A DNA stretch of 64,000 nucleotides from contig NZ_CP071696.1 in assembly GCF_018024495.1 (NCBI RefSeq), forward strand, positions 2,356,001 to 2,420,000, in the 5' to 3' direction. Positions 21,922 through 30,794 of the stretch are shown here, piece after piece; positions within the stretch are counted from its first letter, which is position 1; each line of letters begins with the position of its first letter. The translations under genes and the position numbers were made by a program. Source of the stretch: Agromyces archimandritae. Its GTDB lineage: Bacteria > Actinomycetota > Actinomycetes > Actinomycetales > Microbacteriaceae. The notes below the pieces were generated by a model. It was given only the letters and a program-made list of their open reading frames with translations. It was not told the origin of the DNA and ran no database searches.

Positions 21922-22892
21922 GAACGACCTCCGTCGGGTCCGGCCGCCGGCAGCCCGGGCGCGAGCGGCGAGGCGCCGGCGGACTCGGCGGCCTCGACCG
22001 CCCCGTCCGAAGCCGGCCCGGTCGCGATCTCGCGTGCAACTTCGGAGGCGGGGTCGAGCACGTCGCGCAGCGCATCGCCCAGGAAGTTGAACGCCAGGAC
22101 GACGGTGAGGATCGCCAGGCCCGGGAAGAGGCCGAGCCACCAAGCGTCGAAGTTCTGCATGGCCGAGGAGATCATCGAGCCCCACTCCGCCGTCGGCGGT
22201 TGCGCGCCGAGGCCCAGGAAGGAGAGCCCGGAGAGCAGCAGGATGGCAGTGCCGACGTCGAGGGTTGCGAGCACGACCACCGGGCCGGCGATGTTCGGCA
22301 GGATGTCGCTCCAGAGGCTGCGGAGCGGCGAGTGCCCGAGGAGGCGACCGGCGACGACGTAGTTCTGTGAGCGGAGCGAGAGCACGATACTCCGGGTGAG
22401 TCTCGCATATTGCGGCCACGACACGACGACCGCCGCGATGACGGCGTTGTACAGCGACGGCCCGAGCGACGCCGTGACGACCATCGCGAGGATCACGGTG
22501 GGGAAAGCCATTACGAGGTCGGTGACGCGCATGAGCACCTCGTCGATCCAGGCGCCGAAGTAGCCGGCGACGGCCCCGACGACCGTGCCGATGACGAGGG
22601 CGGCGACGACGAGGATGAGTGAGAGCGGAATCGTGACGGTCGCTCCGCTCATGAGGCGCGAGAAGACATCGCGTCCGGTGCCGTCGGTTCCGAGGATCGT
22701 GGCGACGCCGGGCTCCTGCAGGCGCGGCAGCACCTGTGCGTTCGGCGGGTACGGCACCCACCACTGCGCGGTGAAGGCGATCACGATCCATACGATGACG
22801 ATGACGGCCCCGATGATGCCGAGGGGGCTGCGCCAGGCTTGGGGCCAGCGGCGAGCGGTCCAGCGTGCCGGGCGGGCGGGACGAGTGGTCAT
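21918..22892 (-). CDS. Peptide ABC importer permease (DppC type)
   Basis: A 324-residue inner-membrane permease. One membrane segment near residues 25-45 is followed by LGTDGTGRDVFSRLMSGA, the DppC-class motif before the transport core, and about five further hydrophobic segments; the loop SQNYVVAGRLLGHSPLRSLWSDILPN is the EAA-type contact with the ATPases. The ~40-residue Ala/Glu-rich C-terminal tail is an extension. ATGA overlaps join it to both neighbours. Confidence 0.92.
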   Translation of the reverse strand: MTTRPARPARWTARRWPQAWRSPLGIIGAVIVIVWIVIAFTAQWWVPYPPNAQVLPRLQEPGVATILGTDGTGRDVFSRLMSGATVTIPLSLILVVAALVIGTVVGAVAGYFGAWIDEVLMRVTDLVMAFPTVILAMVVTASLGPSLYNAVIAAVVVSWPQYARLTRSIVLSLRSQNYVVAGRLLGHSPLRSLWSDILPNIAGPVVVLATLDVGTAILLLSGLSFLGLGAQPPTAEWGSMISSAMQNFDAWWLGLFPGLAILTVVLAFNFLGDALRDVLDPASEVAREIATGPASDGAVEAAESAGASPLAPGLPAAGPDGGRS

Positions 22893-23950
22893 GCGAGTCT
22901 CACCCTCGGGTCGAGCACGCCGTAGAGGAGGTCCACGATGAGGTTGATGACGAGGTAGACGAGCCCGACGACGAGGCCGACGCCCATGATGGCGCTGAGG
23001 TCGAGGTTCGCGGCCGCGTTGTACGCGTACGTGCCGAGGCCGGGCCAGGCGAACACCGATTCGACGAGCACCGTTCCCGACAGCAGCGCCCCGAAGGCGA
23101 CGCCGGTGACGGTCAGGATGGGCAGGGCCGCTCCTCGGAGCACGTAGTCGAAGACGACGCGGGCGCCCGAGAGCCCCTTGGCCCGTGCGGCCCGCACGTA
23201 GTCGCTCGAAAGCACCTCGAGCACGGCGGTGCGGATGAAGCGGGTCAGCAGCCCGGTGGTGACGAGCGAGAGCACGAGCACGGGCAGGGCGAGGTGTGCG
23301 AGGGCGTCGAGGAAGCCCACCGGGTCGCCGTTCAGCAGGTAGTCGACCGTGTAGAGGCCGGTGATCGTCGGCGGTGGCGTGATCGCGGGTGAGATGCGGC
23401 CGGAGCCGGGCGCGATGCCGAGCTGGAGGAAGAAGAACGAGAAGCACAGCAGCGCGAGCCAGAACGTCGGGATGCTGAGGCCGACGAGGGTCACGACGCG
23501 AACGATCTGGTCGGTGACGAGCCCGCGGCGATAGGCGGCCAGGGTGCCGAGGAGGATGCTCAGGGCGAGGCTCACGACGATGGCGCAGACGGCGATCTCG
23601 AGGGTCGCCGGCACCGCGGTCGCGAGGTCGGCGGAGACGGGCCGACCGGTCACGATCGAGCGGCCGAGGTCGCCCTGCAGGAGATTGCCCATGTACAGGA
23701 AGTATTGGGCGACGGCTGGCTGATCGAGCCCGTGCTCGCGGATGAAGGCCTCGCGCGTGGCCGGGTTCTGGGATGCGCCCTCGCCGAGCGCGGCCGAGAC
23801 CGGGTCGCCCGGCACAAGATTCGTCAGCGCGAAGGTCACGATCGTCACGCCCACCATGAGCAGGATCGACGTTCCGAGCCGGCGCAGGAGGAACCCGGCC
23901 AGGGGAGACCCGGCCGGGCGCCTGCGCGTCGTGGGTGCGGCGGTGCTCAC
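22889..23950 (-). CDS. Peptide ABC importer permease (DppB type)
   Basis: A 353-residue permease with six predicted membrane segments, the N-terminal FLLRRLGTSILLMVGVTIV block typical of DppB, LVPGDPVSAALG, and the EAA loop SSDYVRAARAKGLSGARVVFDYVLR. It forms the translocation channel with the DppC-type partner. The start is GTG at 23950, six bases after the binding-protein stop, confirming a single operon. Confidence 0.92.
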   Translation of the reverse strand: MSTAAPTTRRRPAGSPLAGFLLRRLGTSILLMVGVTIVTFALTNLVPGDPVSAALGEGASQNPATREAFIREHGLDQPAVAQYFLYMGNLLQGDLGRSIVTGRPVSADLATAVPATLEIAVCAIVVSLALSILLGTLAAYRRGLVTDQIVRVVTLVGLSIPTFWLALLCFSFFFLQLGIAPGSGRISPAITPPPTITGLYTVDYLLNGDPVGFLDALAHLALPVLVLSLVTTGLLTRFIRTAVLEVLSSDYVRAARAKGLSGARVVFDYVLRGAALPILTVTGVAFGALLSGTVLVESVFAWPGLGTYAYNAAANLDLSAIMGVGLVVGLVYLVINLIVDLLYGVLDPRVRLA

Positions 23951-23956
23951 GCGAGC

Positions 23957-25558
23957 TCAGCCGGCGGGCGTGATCTCGGCGATGTCCACGTCCCAGACCG
24001 AGTTGTACACGGCTCCCGCGACGGTGTCGGCCGTGGCGATGTTGCGTCCCGGGACGATGAGCGGTACGAACGGGCCGTCCGCCTGCATGGCCTCGGCGAA
24101 CGCCGTGAAATCGGCGGTGCGCGTCTCGGGGTCGGTCGCCGAGGCGGCGGTCGCAGCCAGGCCGGCGATCTCGGGGTTCGCGTCGGCGGCCCAGCCGGCG
24201 CGGAGACCGACCTTCAGACCCGGAGCGAACGGCAGGAAGTTCGCCGAGTCCGCATAGTCGGGGCCCCAGAACCAGAGGCCGAATCCCTCGGTGCCGTTGA
24301 CGTAGGCGTCGAGCTCCGTCGCGAACGGGGCAGGCGCCAGTTCGACGTCGAGGCCGATGCCGGCGAGCTGGTCTTGGATCCGCTCGGCGAGCGGGGTGAA
24401 TTCGACGCCGCCGACGGGGTAGTCGTTCGGGAACTGGAGGGTGAGCTTCTGACCCGCGTAGCCGGATTCGGCCAGGGCCGCCTTCGCACGCTCGAGGTCC
24501 TGGGCGACGCCGTCCTCGAGGGCGCCTTCGAAGCCGGTCGGGATGACGCCGGTGGCCTGCGTGGCGCCGGCCCCGGCGAGCTCGAGGAGCGCGTCATAGT
24601 CGAGGCCGTAGCGGATCGCCTCCGCGATCTTCACGTTCGCCAGTTCGCCGGCGATATCGGCCGACTGGTTCAGCAGCAGGAAGATCGTCTGGCCCGACGG
24701 CACCGAGTCGACCGTGAAGCCGTCGCCGAGGCCCTCGACCTGGTCGCCGTTCAGGTCGAGTGCGACCATCGAGTCGCCGCCTTGCAGGTTGATGAGCTGC
24801 GTGGCGCTCTCGGTGACGTTGCGGATGACGACGCGGTCGTAGGCCGACTCCTCGTCGCCGTTGTACTTCTCGTTCTTCGTGAGTACGATCTGCGAGGTCA
24901 GGTCGAGCGAGTCGAGCACGAACGGACCGGAGCCGGCCGACTCGCCGTCGAGGAACGACTGGGCGCTGTCGTCGGCGTCGCCGCTGCCGCCGTTGGCCTG
25001 GGCGACTCCGGCGTTGACGATACCGAGGGCCGGGTTGGCGAGGATCGCCGGCAGCTGCAACAGCGGCGTCTCGGTCGTGAAGCGAACGGTCTGCTCGTCG
25101 ACGGCCTCGATGGTGATGCCGTTCAGCAGGAAGTTCGGCTTCGCCTCGGCCATCCCCTGTACGCGGGTGAGCGAGTAGACGACGTCGTCGGCGGTGATGG
25201 GGCTGCCGTCCGAGAAGACCCGTCCGTCTTCGAGGGTGAAGGTGAACTCGGTGGCCGCGTCGTTCTCCGTCCAAGTCGCGAGCCCGGGCACCGGGGTGGA
25301 CACGTCGGAGCCTTCGAAGTCGACGAGGGTCTCGTAGAGCGCTTTGGCGAGCATGTTGCCCGTCGGGTCGTACGTGTGGCCCGGGTCGGCGGTCTCGATG
25401 GAGAACGCGGTGTCGATGACGAGGGAGCCGGCGGCGGCTCCTTCGTCGTCCTTCGTGGCCGAGTTGCCGCCGGAGCAGCCGGCGAGGACGAGAGCCGTGG
25501 CCGCAGCGAAGGCCACGGCGGCGGCGGAGCGGGTGCGGAAGCGGGCGGAAGCGCGCAT
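23957..25558 (-). CDS. Peptide ABC importer, substrate-binding lipoprotein (family 5)
   Basis: A 533-residue lipoprotein. The signal peptide ends in the lipobox LAGC with lipid-modified Cys28. The body is a family-5 extracellular solute-binding protein (SIETADPGHTYDPTGNMLAKALYETLV; FTLEDGRVFSDGSPITADDVVYSL). It captures peptides or comparable cargo outside the membrane for the permease pair. AGGAGG lies 5 bases before the ATG, the strongest ribosome-binding site of the operon. Ligand specificity cannot be read. Confidence 0.92.
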   Translation of the reverse strand: MRASARFRTRSAAAVAFAAATALVLAGCSGGNSATKDDEGAAAGSLVIDTAFSIETADPGHTYDPTGNMLAKALYETLVDFEGSDVSTPVPGLATWTENDAATEFTFTLEDGRVFSDGSPITADDVVYSLTRVQGMAEAKPNFLLNGITIEAVDEQTVRFTTETPLLQLPAILANPALGIVNAGVAQANGGSGDADDSAQSFLDGESAGSGPFVLDSLDLTSQIVLTKNEKYNGDEESAYDRVVIRNVTESATQLINLQGGDSMVALDLNGDQVEGLGDGFTVDSVPSGQTIFLLLNQSADIAGELANVKIAEAIRYGLDYDALLELAGAGATQATGVIPTGFEGALEDGVAQDLERAKAALAESGYAGQKLTLQFPNDYPVGGVEFTPLAERIQDQLAGIGLDVELAPAPFATELDAYVNGTEGFGLWFWGPDYADSANFLPFAPGLKVGLRAGWAADANPEIAGLAATAASATDPETRTADFTAFAEAMQADGPFVPLIVPGRNIATADTVAGAVYNSVWDVDIAEITPAG

Positions 25559-25629
25559 GGGACCTCCTGGTGCAGGGTCGACGTCGCCGATGGATGCTGT
25601 GGACGACGAGCGTTAGAGTGTCACGAACC

Positions 25630-25650
25630 GACGCGATATGTCCAATATCA
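25630..25650. promoter_or_regulatory. Candidate Lrp-type operator between importer operon and regulator
   Basis: GATAT (25635-25639) - GTCCA - ATATC (25645-25649) is a perfect 5-bp-arm palindrome. It overlaps TTGGAC on the minus strand, a fair -35 element for the importer operon (17 bp to a weak GACACT). The position between a divergent Lrp-family gene and its probable target suits autoregulation and operon control. Confidence 0.45.
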
Positions 25651-25699
25651 GCCGTCATCATGTGAAGCGATGTCGCGGCGGAGGGGAGAAGGCGGCAGA

Positions 25700-26293
25700 A
25701 TGTCCACTCGCGAACCGGGTACGGGTCAGGTTCCTGGACGAAGTGCGCAGGCCCTCGACGACGTCGCGTACGAGATCCTCGGCGTGCTCCGCGAGCACGG
25801 GCGGATCTCGATCGCCGCCCTCGCCGAGCGCGTCGGCATCTCGCGCGCCAGCGCGTATGCGCGCGTCGAGGCCCTCACCCGCGACGGCGTCATCACGGGC
25901 TTCTCGGCCCGGGTCGACCCGGGCCGCGCCGGTCTGGCGATCTGCGCGCTCGTCTTCGTCACGATCCATCCGCAGGCCTGGGGCGTCTTCCGCGCTGCGC
26001 TGGCCGAAATGCCCGAGGTCGAGTACTGCGCGATCACGACCGGCGAACACGATGCGATGCTGCTCGTGCGTGCGACCGATGTCGCCGGAATCCACGATTT
26101 CGCGACGGGGGTGGTCGCGCAGGTGCCGGCGGTGAAGGCGGTCGTCAGCGTCGTCGTCCTCGACGAGGTGATCCGCTTGCCGTACGTGCTGCCGACGGAT
26201 GTTCCGGCGCGGCCGGACATCGCGCGGCTCGGCATGACGAGATGGACCCCCGCGGCCGCGGGCCGCGACGGGTTCCCGCCGCGGGGGGCGTAG
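25700..26293 (+). CDS. Lrp/AsnC-family transcriptional regulator
   Basis: A 197-residue single-unit Lrp/AsnC protein. A helix-turn-helix lies at about residues 22-70 (YEILGVLREHGRISIAALAERVGISRASAYARVEAL), followed by the RAM ligand-binding domain (ALVFVTIHPQAWGVFRAALAEMPEVEYCAITTGEHDAMLLVRATD). GGAGGGGAGAAGG precedes the ATG. It is divergent from the peptide importer, which it probably controls in response to an amino acid. The last ~40 residues are an extension beyond the usual ~150-residue length. Confidence 0.88.
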   Translation: MSTREPGTGQVPGRSAQALDDVAYEILGVLREHGRISIAALAERVGISRASAYARVEALTRDGVITGFSARVDPGRAGLAICALVFVTIHPQAWGVFRAALAEMPEVEYCAITTGEHDAMLLVRATDVAGIHDFATGVVAQVPAVKAVVSVVVLDEVIRLPYVLPTDVPARPDIARLGMTRWTPAAAGRDGFPPRGA

Positions 26294-26296
26294 CCG

Positions 26297-26647
26297 TCAG
26301 GCGACTTCGACGCACACGCTCAGCTGCGGCCTGCCGTCCGCCTCGTAGTGCTCGACGAGGCGCAGTACCCCGGCCTCCGACTCGATGTCGCTCTCCCCGG
26401 TGCCGGTGACGACTTCGCCGCCGGCGGCGAGCACGTGGCCGAAGCTGATGGCGATGCGGTCGCCCTCGCGGCGCCCGACGAAGCGCCCGAGAGCGACGGT
26501 GTCGCCCGTGTATTCGCCCCAGACGAGGCCGTCGCGTTCGCGGTAGCGGAAGATGCTCGGGGCGTCGGGGTCGACGGCCGAGGTCGTCGACGAGACCATG
26601 CGGAACCGGCGGCCGTCCAGCGACGGCTGTCGTGCAGAAGCGTTCAC
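26297..26647 (-). CDS. Small conserved protein (N-acetylglutamate-synthase-annotated beta-barrel family)
   Basis: A 116-residue protein with strands rich in charged residues: DGRRFRMVSSTTSAVDPDAP, YRERDGLVWGEYTGDTVALGRFVG, then HYEADGRPQLSVCVEVA. I recall similar small proteins wrongly carrying the name N-acetylglutamate synthase; no acetyltransferase motif is present. Function is unknown. The GTG at 26647 is chosen because CATAAT ends 7 bases upstream (leaderless pattern); the longer frame would run into the twin palindrome. It converges on the Lrp gene with a 3-bp gap. Confidence 0.68.
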   Translation of the reverse strand: MNASARQPSLDGRRFRMVSSTTSAVDPDAPSIFRYRERDGLVWGEYTGDTVALGRFVGRREGDRIAISFGHVLAAGGEVVTGTGESDIESEAGVLRLVEHYEADGRPQLSVCVEVA

Positions 26648-26703
26648 CCAGCCGATTATGCCCGCATGACGCGGTCGCCTCCCGCGCCGCCCCCCTGTGC
26701 CCG

Positions 26704-26777
26704 GCACCCCGCGGAACGTGAGTGGACAAGAATGCAGGGTGCGGGCGCGGCGCAACCCTGCATTCTTGTCCACTCAC
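26704..26777. repeat. Twin palindrome, copy 2 (74 bp)
   Basis: Identical over 74 bp to 20073-20146, with 23-bp arms at 26718-26740 and 26755-26777. Here it lies between the 3' end of the importer ATPase gene and the upstream side of the small conserved gene, so it is not restricted to convergent gaps. Confidence 0.92.
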
Positions 26778-26833
26778 CTGCGGGGGCGCGGTGAGCGGGG
26801 GCGGGCGGGGCGGGAGGAGGGGAGAGAGCGCGC

Positions 26834-27658
26834 CTACGCGGCGCGGCCCGCCTCGGCCTTCGCGCGCTGGATCTCCTCGAAGACGTGGGTGCGCAGCTCG
26901 GCGAACTCGGGCAGGGAACGGGTGCGGAGCTGGTCGCGCTCGCCGGGCAGCTCGATGCGCACGTCGTCCTGCACGACGGTGGGGGCCGCCGAGAGCACGA
27001 TGACGCGCTGGCCGAGGTAGACGGACTCGTCGATGTCGTGGGTGACGAAGAGGATGGTGATGCCGAGCTCGCGCCAGATCTTCAGGACGAGGTCTTCGAG
27101 GTCGGCGCGGGTCTGCGCATCCACTGCGGCGAAGGGCTCGTCCATCAGCAGCACTTCGGGGCGGTAGGCGACGGCGCGGGCGATCGCGACGCGTTGCTGC
27201 ATGCCGCCGGAGAGCTGCCACGGGTATTTGGCGCCGGCGTCGGCGAGGCCGACCTGTTCGAGGGCTTCGGCGGCGCGCGCCCGGCGTTCGGCCTTCGGCA
27301 CGCCCGCGCTCTTCAGGGGGAGCTCGACGTTGGCCGACACGCTCATCCACGGGAAGAGGCTGCGGCCGTACTCCTGGAACACGACGGCCATCGTCTTCGG
27401 CGGGGCCGTGATGTCCTTGCCGTGGAGTTCGAGCACGCCCGCGGTGCGCGGCAGGAGGCCGGCGACGCATTTCAGGAGCGTCGTCTTGCCGGCGCCGGAG
27501 GGGCCGACGATGCAGGCGAGCTGGCCGGCGGGCACCTCGAAGGTGAGGTCGCGGATGGCTTCGAAACCGCCGCCGGCGGTCGGGTACACCTTGCGGAGCC
27601 CGGCGACCTTGAGCATGGCCCCCTCGTGGGCGGGGGTGGACGTCGTGTCAGCTTTCAC
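26834..27658 (-). CDS. NitT/TauT-type ABC importer, ATP-binding subunit
   Basis: A 274-residue ABC ATPase of the SsuB/TauB/NrtD type: Walker A GPSGAGKTT, the Q-loop VFQEYGRSLFPWMSV, signature LSGGMQQRVAIARAV, Walker B VLLMDEPFAAVD, and FVTHDIDESVYLGQRV. These importers take up sulfonates, nitrate, pyrimidine precursors or aromatic acids such as phthalate. The GTG at 27658 has GAGAGG upstream and overlaps the permease gene by 11 bp. It ends a four-gene operon whose promoter carries the same operator candidate as the gal-like operon. Confidence 0.9.
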   Translation of the reverse strand: MKADTTSTPAHEGAMLKVAGLRKVYPTAGGGFEAIRDLTFEVPAGQLACIVGPSGAGKTTLLKCVAGLLPRTAGVLELHGKDITAPPKTMAVVFQEYGRSLFPWMSVSANVELPLKSAGVPKAERRARAAEALEQVGLADAGAKYPWQLSGGMQQRVAIARAVAYRPEVLLMDEPFAAVDAQTRADLEDLVLKIWRELGITILFVTHDIDESVYLGQRVIVLSAAPTVVQDDVRIELPGERDQLRTRSLPEFAELRTHVFEEIQRAKAEAGRAA

Positions 27659-28421
27659 GCTGCACCTCTCTCAGACCGTAGTACCAGCGCAGGATGCGTC
27701 GTTCGACGACGCGGAAGACGAGGGCCAGCCCGAGCCCGATGAGCCCGAGCACGAGGATGCCCGACCACATCTCGGGCACCGCGAAGGTGCGCTGGAACTG
27801 CACGATCGTGAAGCCGAGGCCGGAGGAGCTGTAGAACATCTCCGAGATGACCATGAGGATGAGGGCGATCGACAGGGACTGCCGCACGCCCGCGAGGATC
27901 TGCGGGCTCGCGGCCGGCAGGGTGAGGTAGCGGAGCCGGTCGAGGCGGCGGATGCCGTAGCTCGCGCACGTGTCGCGTTGCACCTCGTCGGTGGCGCGCA
28001 CGCCTTCGACGGTGTTCAGCAGGATCGGCCAGATCGATCCGGAGACGATCACGATGACCTTCATGAAGTCGTTGATGCCGAGGAAGAGCATGAGCAGCGG
28101 GATGAGCACGACGGGCGGCACGGCGCGGAAGAACTCGAGCAGGGGCTCGGTGAGCTGCCGCAGCCGTTTGACCGAGCCGATGAGGATGCCGAGGCCGACG
28201 CCGAGCACGATCGCGAGGACGATGCCGACGAGGAGGCGCCCGAGGCTCGGCAGGATGTCCTGCTGGAATCGGGGGCCGAACCAGGTGTCGACGAAGGTGG
28301 TGACGAGTTCGCCGGGGGTCGGCGCGAAGAAGCTCGTGGTGCCGATGGTCGCCCACCACCACCAGAGGATGAGGAGGACGGGCAGGGCGAGCAGGTAGGC
28401 GAGGTTCTTCAGGGCGGTCAT
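27648..28421 (-). CDS. NitT/TauT-type ABC importer permease (1)
   Basis: A 257-residue permease with six hydrophobic segments and the EAA loop CASYGIRRLDRLRYLTLPAASPQILAG in part. The start is ATG at 28421, sharing one base with the upstream permease stop (TGATG). Two different permeases in one operon suggest a heterodimeric channel, which is uncommon in NitT/TauT systems where one permease usually forms a homodimer. Confidence 0.9.
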   Translation of the reverse strand: MTALKNLAYLLALPVLLILWWWWATIGTTSFFAPTPGELVTTFVDTWFGPRFQQDILPSLGRLLVGIVLAIVLGVGLGILIGSVKRLRQLTEPLLEFFRAVPPVVLIPLLMLFLGINDFMKVIVIVSGSIWPILLNTVEGVRATDEVQRDTCASYGIRRLDRLRYLTLPAASPQILAGVRQSLSIALILMVISEMFYSSSGLGFTIVQFQRTFAVPEMWSGILVLGLIGLGLALVFRVVERRILRWYYGLREVQRES

Positions 28422-29260
28422 CACACGAGCTCCGTCCGCACCGAGGTGTGCCATTTCAGCGCTCGTCGTTCGACGAGGCGGGCCAGGAGGTTGATCGCCA
28501 CGCCGATGAGGCCGGTGGCGAGGATGAGCGCGTACATCGCGGTCACGTCGCCGCCGTCTTTGGTGTCGGCGATCTGCTTGCCGAGGCCGGGGGTGCCGAT
28601 GACGAGTTCGGCGGTGATCGCGAGGACGAGGGCGACGGTCGCGGCAAGGCGGATGCCGGTCATGAGGTAGGGCAGGGAGGTCGGCCAGACGACGTGGACG
28701 ATGCGCTGCCAGCGGTTCAGGCCGTAGCTCTTCGCGGTGGCGTCGGCGACGGGGTCGACGTCTTGCGTGCCGTAGATGACCTGGATGAGCACCTGCCAGA
28801 ACGAGGCGTAGACGATGAGCAGCAGGCTGGATTCGATCTTGATGCCGAACAGCAGCACGGCCAGGGGGATGAGGGCGACGGAGGGGATGGGGCGCAGGAA
28901 CTCGATCGTCGAGCGGGTGGCGTGCTCGAGGAAGCGGCTGGATCCGATGGCGAAGCCGAGCACGGCGCCGGCGACGATCGAGATGGCCAGGCCGATCGCC
29001 CAGGCGGTCATGGTTTCGCCGACGTCGCGCCAGAAGGCGAGGTCGCGCAGGTATTCGGCGAAGCGGATGACGACGCTGTGGGCGGGCGGGAGGAACCGGG
29101 GGTCGACGAGGCCGGTGAGGCTGACGAGTTCCCAGACGAGGAGGAAGACGATGACGCCGGCGAGGCCGAGGAGGCTGCCGAGGGCGGCGCCCGGGCGGCG
29201 GCGCGATGGCCGTCGCTCGGGCGCCGCGGGGGCGACCGTCGGGGGTTCGGTCGTGCTCAC
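28421..29260 (-). CDS. NitT/TauT-type ABC importer permease (2)
   Basis: A 279-residue permease with an extra ~25-residue Pro/Arg-rich N-terminus before the first membrane segment; the EAA loop is AKSYGLNRWQRIVHVVWPTS. GTG at 29260 (MSTTEPP) is the chosen start; a TTG six bases earlier, overlapping the binding-protein stop, is possible. It pairs with the 27648-28421 permease. The two share fold and motif order but differ widely in sequence, arguing for an old duplication. Confidence 0.88.
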   Translation of the reverse strand: MSTTEPPTVAPAAPERRPSRRRPGAALGSLLGLAGVIVFLLVWELVSLTGLVDPRFLPPAHSVVIRFAEYLRDLAFWRDVGETMTAWAIGLAISIVAGAVLGFAIGSSRFLEHATRSTIEFLRPIPSVALIPLAVLLFGIKIESSLLLIVYASFWQVLIQVIYGTQDVDPVADATAKSYGLNRWQRIVHVVWPTSLPYLMTGIRLAATVALVLAITAELVIGTPGLGKQIADTKDGGDVTAMYALILATGLIGVAINLLARLVERRALKWHTSVRTELV

Positions 29261-29262
29261 GG

Positions 29263-30237
29263 TCAAGGCAGCAGGGCGTCCAGGTCGGGTGCGGCGGTGA
29301 GGGCGCCGTACTTCACGGCGTCGTCGCCGAGCTTGGCTGCGGCGTCGCGGTCGATCTCGCTCGGGTACTTCGGCAGCACCATCTTCGCCAGCACCTCGGC
29401 GTCGGTCTTCGTGTAGGTGCCGATGATGTCGCGCACGGCGTCGGAGTCGTCCTGCGCGGCCTTCAGGGACTTGGCCATCGCCTGCTGGAAGGCTTCGACG
29501 ATCTCGGGGTTCTCGTCGGCGTAGGCCGCGGTGGTGAAGTAACTGGCGATGTCGAGGCTGTCGTCGAATTCGGCGTAGGCGTAGCTGACCACCCGGTCGC
29601 CGGCTTCGAGGGCGGCGGTGACGAAGGGTTCGACGACGAATCCGGCGTCGACCTGGCCGTTCTCGACGGCGGCGATGGTGTCGGGGAAGGCGACTTCGAC
29701 GAATTCGGCGGTGGATCCGTCGCCGCCTGCGGCGTCGATGGCGGCGCGGGTGACGACCTCGTTGATGTTGCCGACGGTGTTGCTGGAGATCTTCTTGCCG
29801 GCGAGGTCGGCGGGGGACTGGATGGGGCTGTCGGCTGTGACGATGACGGCGCCCATGTCGGCGGAGGTGTCGCCGGTGGTGGCCACGGCCGCCGAGACCG
29901 ACTTCAGGCCGAGGCCCTTCTCGTTGGCGACCATGAGCGAGAGCATGTTGCTGAAGCCGAACTGGTAGTCGCCGGCGACGACGGCGGGGGCGATGGCCGC
30001 GCCGCCGGTGGCGGTTTCGATGGTGAGGTCGAGGCCGGCGTCTTCGAAGTAGCCGAGGGATTCGCCGAGGTAGAGGGCTGCGGTGTCGGCGACCGGCATG
30101 AGCCCGACGGTGATGGGCGTGAGCTCGCCGCCGCCGTCGGAGGGCGCGGCGGAGCCGCCGGCGTCGGAGTCGGTGCAGCCGGACAGGGCCAGGACGGCGG
30201 CTGCCGCGACCGCGAGGGTGCGCAGGGTGTGCTTCAT
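29263..30237 (-). CDS. NitT/TauT-type substrate-binding lipoprotein
   Basis: A 324-residue ABC binding protein. The lipobox LSGC gives lipidated Cys21. The body matches the SsuA/THI5-like class: ITVGLMPVADTAALYLGESLGYFEDAGLDLTIE, and VENGQVDAGFVVEPFVTAAL. GGAG lies 5 bases before the ATG. It is first in the operon and the upstream 100 bp hold a TTGACA promoter and an operator candidate. Linkage to aromatic catabolism suggests an aromatic carboxylate as cargo; that is inference. Confidence 0.9.
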   Translation of the reverse strand: MKHTLRTLAVAAAAVLALSGCTDSDAGGSAAPSDGGGELTPITVGLMPVADTAALYLGESLGYFEDAGLDLTIETATGGAAIAPAVVAGDYQFGFSNMLSLMVANEKGLGLKSVSAAVATTGDTSADMGAVIVTADSPIQSPADLAGKKISSNTVGNINEVVTRAAIDAAGGDGSTAEFVEVAFPDTIAAVENGQVDAGFVVEPFVTAALEAGDRVVSYAYAEFDDSLDIASYFTTAAYADENPEIVEAFQQAMAKSLKAAQDDSDAVRDIIGTYTKTDAEVLAKMVLPKYPSEIDRDAAAKLGDDAVKYGALTAAPDLDALLP

Positions 30238-30300
30238 GTCACTCCGTTGTGATCGGACGGCCGGCGGGTGCCGGGCCGTGGTGCGAACCGAACTGGGGCG

Positions 30301-30355
30301 ACCTTACGACCACCGAGGAATCGCTGTCAATTCCGGCGACGAAATTGTCAGCAAT
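30301..30355 (-). promoter_or_regulatory. Importer operon promoter with GntR-type operator candidate
   Basis: On the minus strand TTGACA (30330 to 30325) and TAAGGT (30306 to 30301) are 18 bp apart, 64 bp before the binding-protein start. ATTGTCAGCAAT (30344-30355) lies 14 bp upstream of the -35 element and differs at one position from the reverse complement of ATTGTTGACAAT at 31481-31492, in the divergent gntR/galB region. The shared word links importer and catabolic operon. Confidence 0.6.
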
Positions 30356-30439
30356 CCGGGGAACGCCGGTCCTGACGAGACTACGACGGGCCGGCCGACG
30401 CCGTCCCGCGCGAGCGGAAGGGATGCACGAATCGCCGGA

Positions 30440-30775
30440 TCCGGCGATTGAGGAGGCGCGCCAGTGCCGTATCCGCCGGTTGAGGAGGCGCGCAAGCGCC
30501 GTATCGAAACCTCGCACGGATCGCCGGGAGCGCGCGATCCGCCGGTTGAGGAGGCGCGCCAGCGCCGTATCGAAACCTCGTGAGCGTGCTCGCCGGAGCC
30601 GGGCAGGCGCCTCGCCGGGTTTCGATACGCTCGTTCCTCGCTACTCAACCGCCGGGTTTCGATACGGCGCCGGGGGCGCCTACTCAACCGGCGGGTTTCG
30701 ATACGGCGCCGGGGGCGCCTACTCAACCGGCGGGTTTCGATACGGCGCCGGGGGCGCCTCCTCAACCGGCGGGTG
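30440..30775. repeat. Second cluster of GGTTGAG...GTATCGAAACC repeat units
   Basis: Three left halves (about 30447, 30478, 30543) in plus orientation face four inverse halves (GGGTTTCGATACG ... CTACTCAACC, about 30617, 30653, 30691 and 30730). The last three are a 39-bp tandem with GGCGCCGGGGGCGCC hairpins inside. This is the same family as 8866-9363. The cluster fills the space between the importer promoter and the 3' end of the GntR gene; I see no gene between 30238 and 30794. Confidence 0.88.
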
Positions 30776-30794
30776 GGGGAGGCGACCGGCGGGG

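Noticed and set aside
26297..26773. 158-residue form of the small conserved protein starting in the twin palindrome
   Set aside because: The first ~42 residues come from the repeat; the same repeat-derived residues appear at the other copy, and a better start is at 26647.
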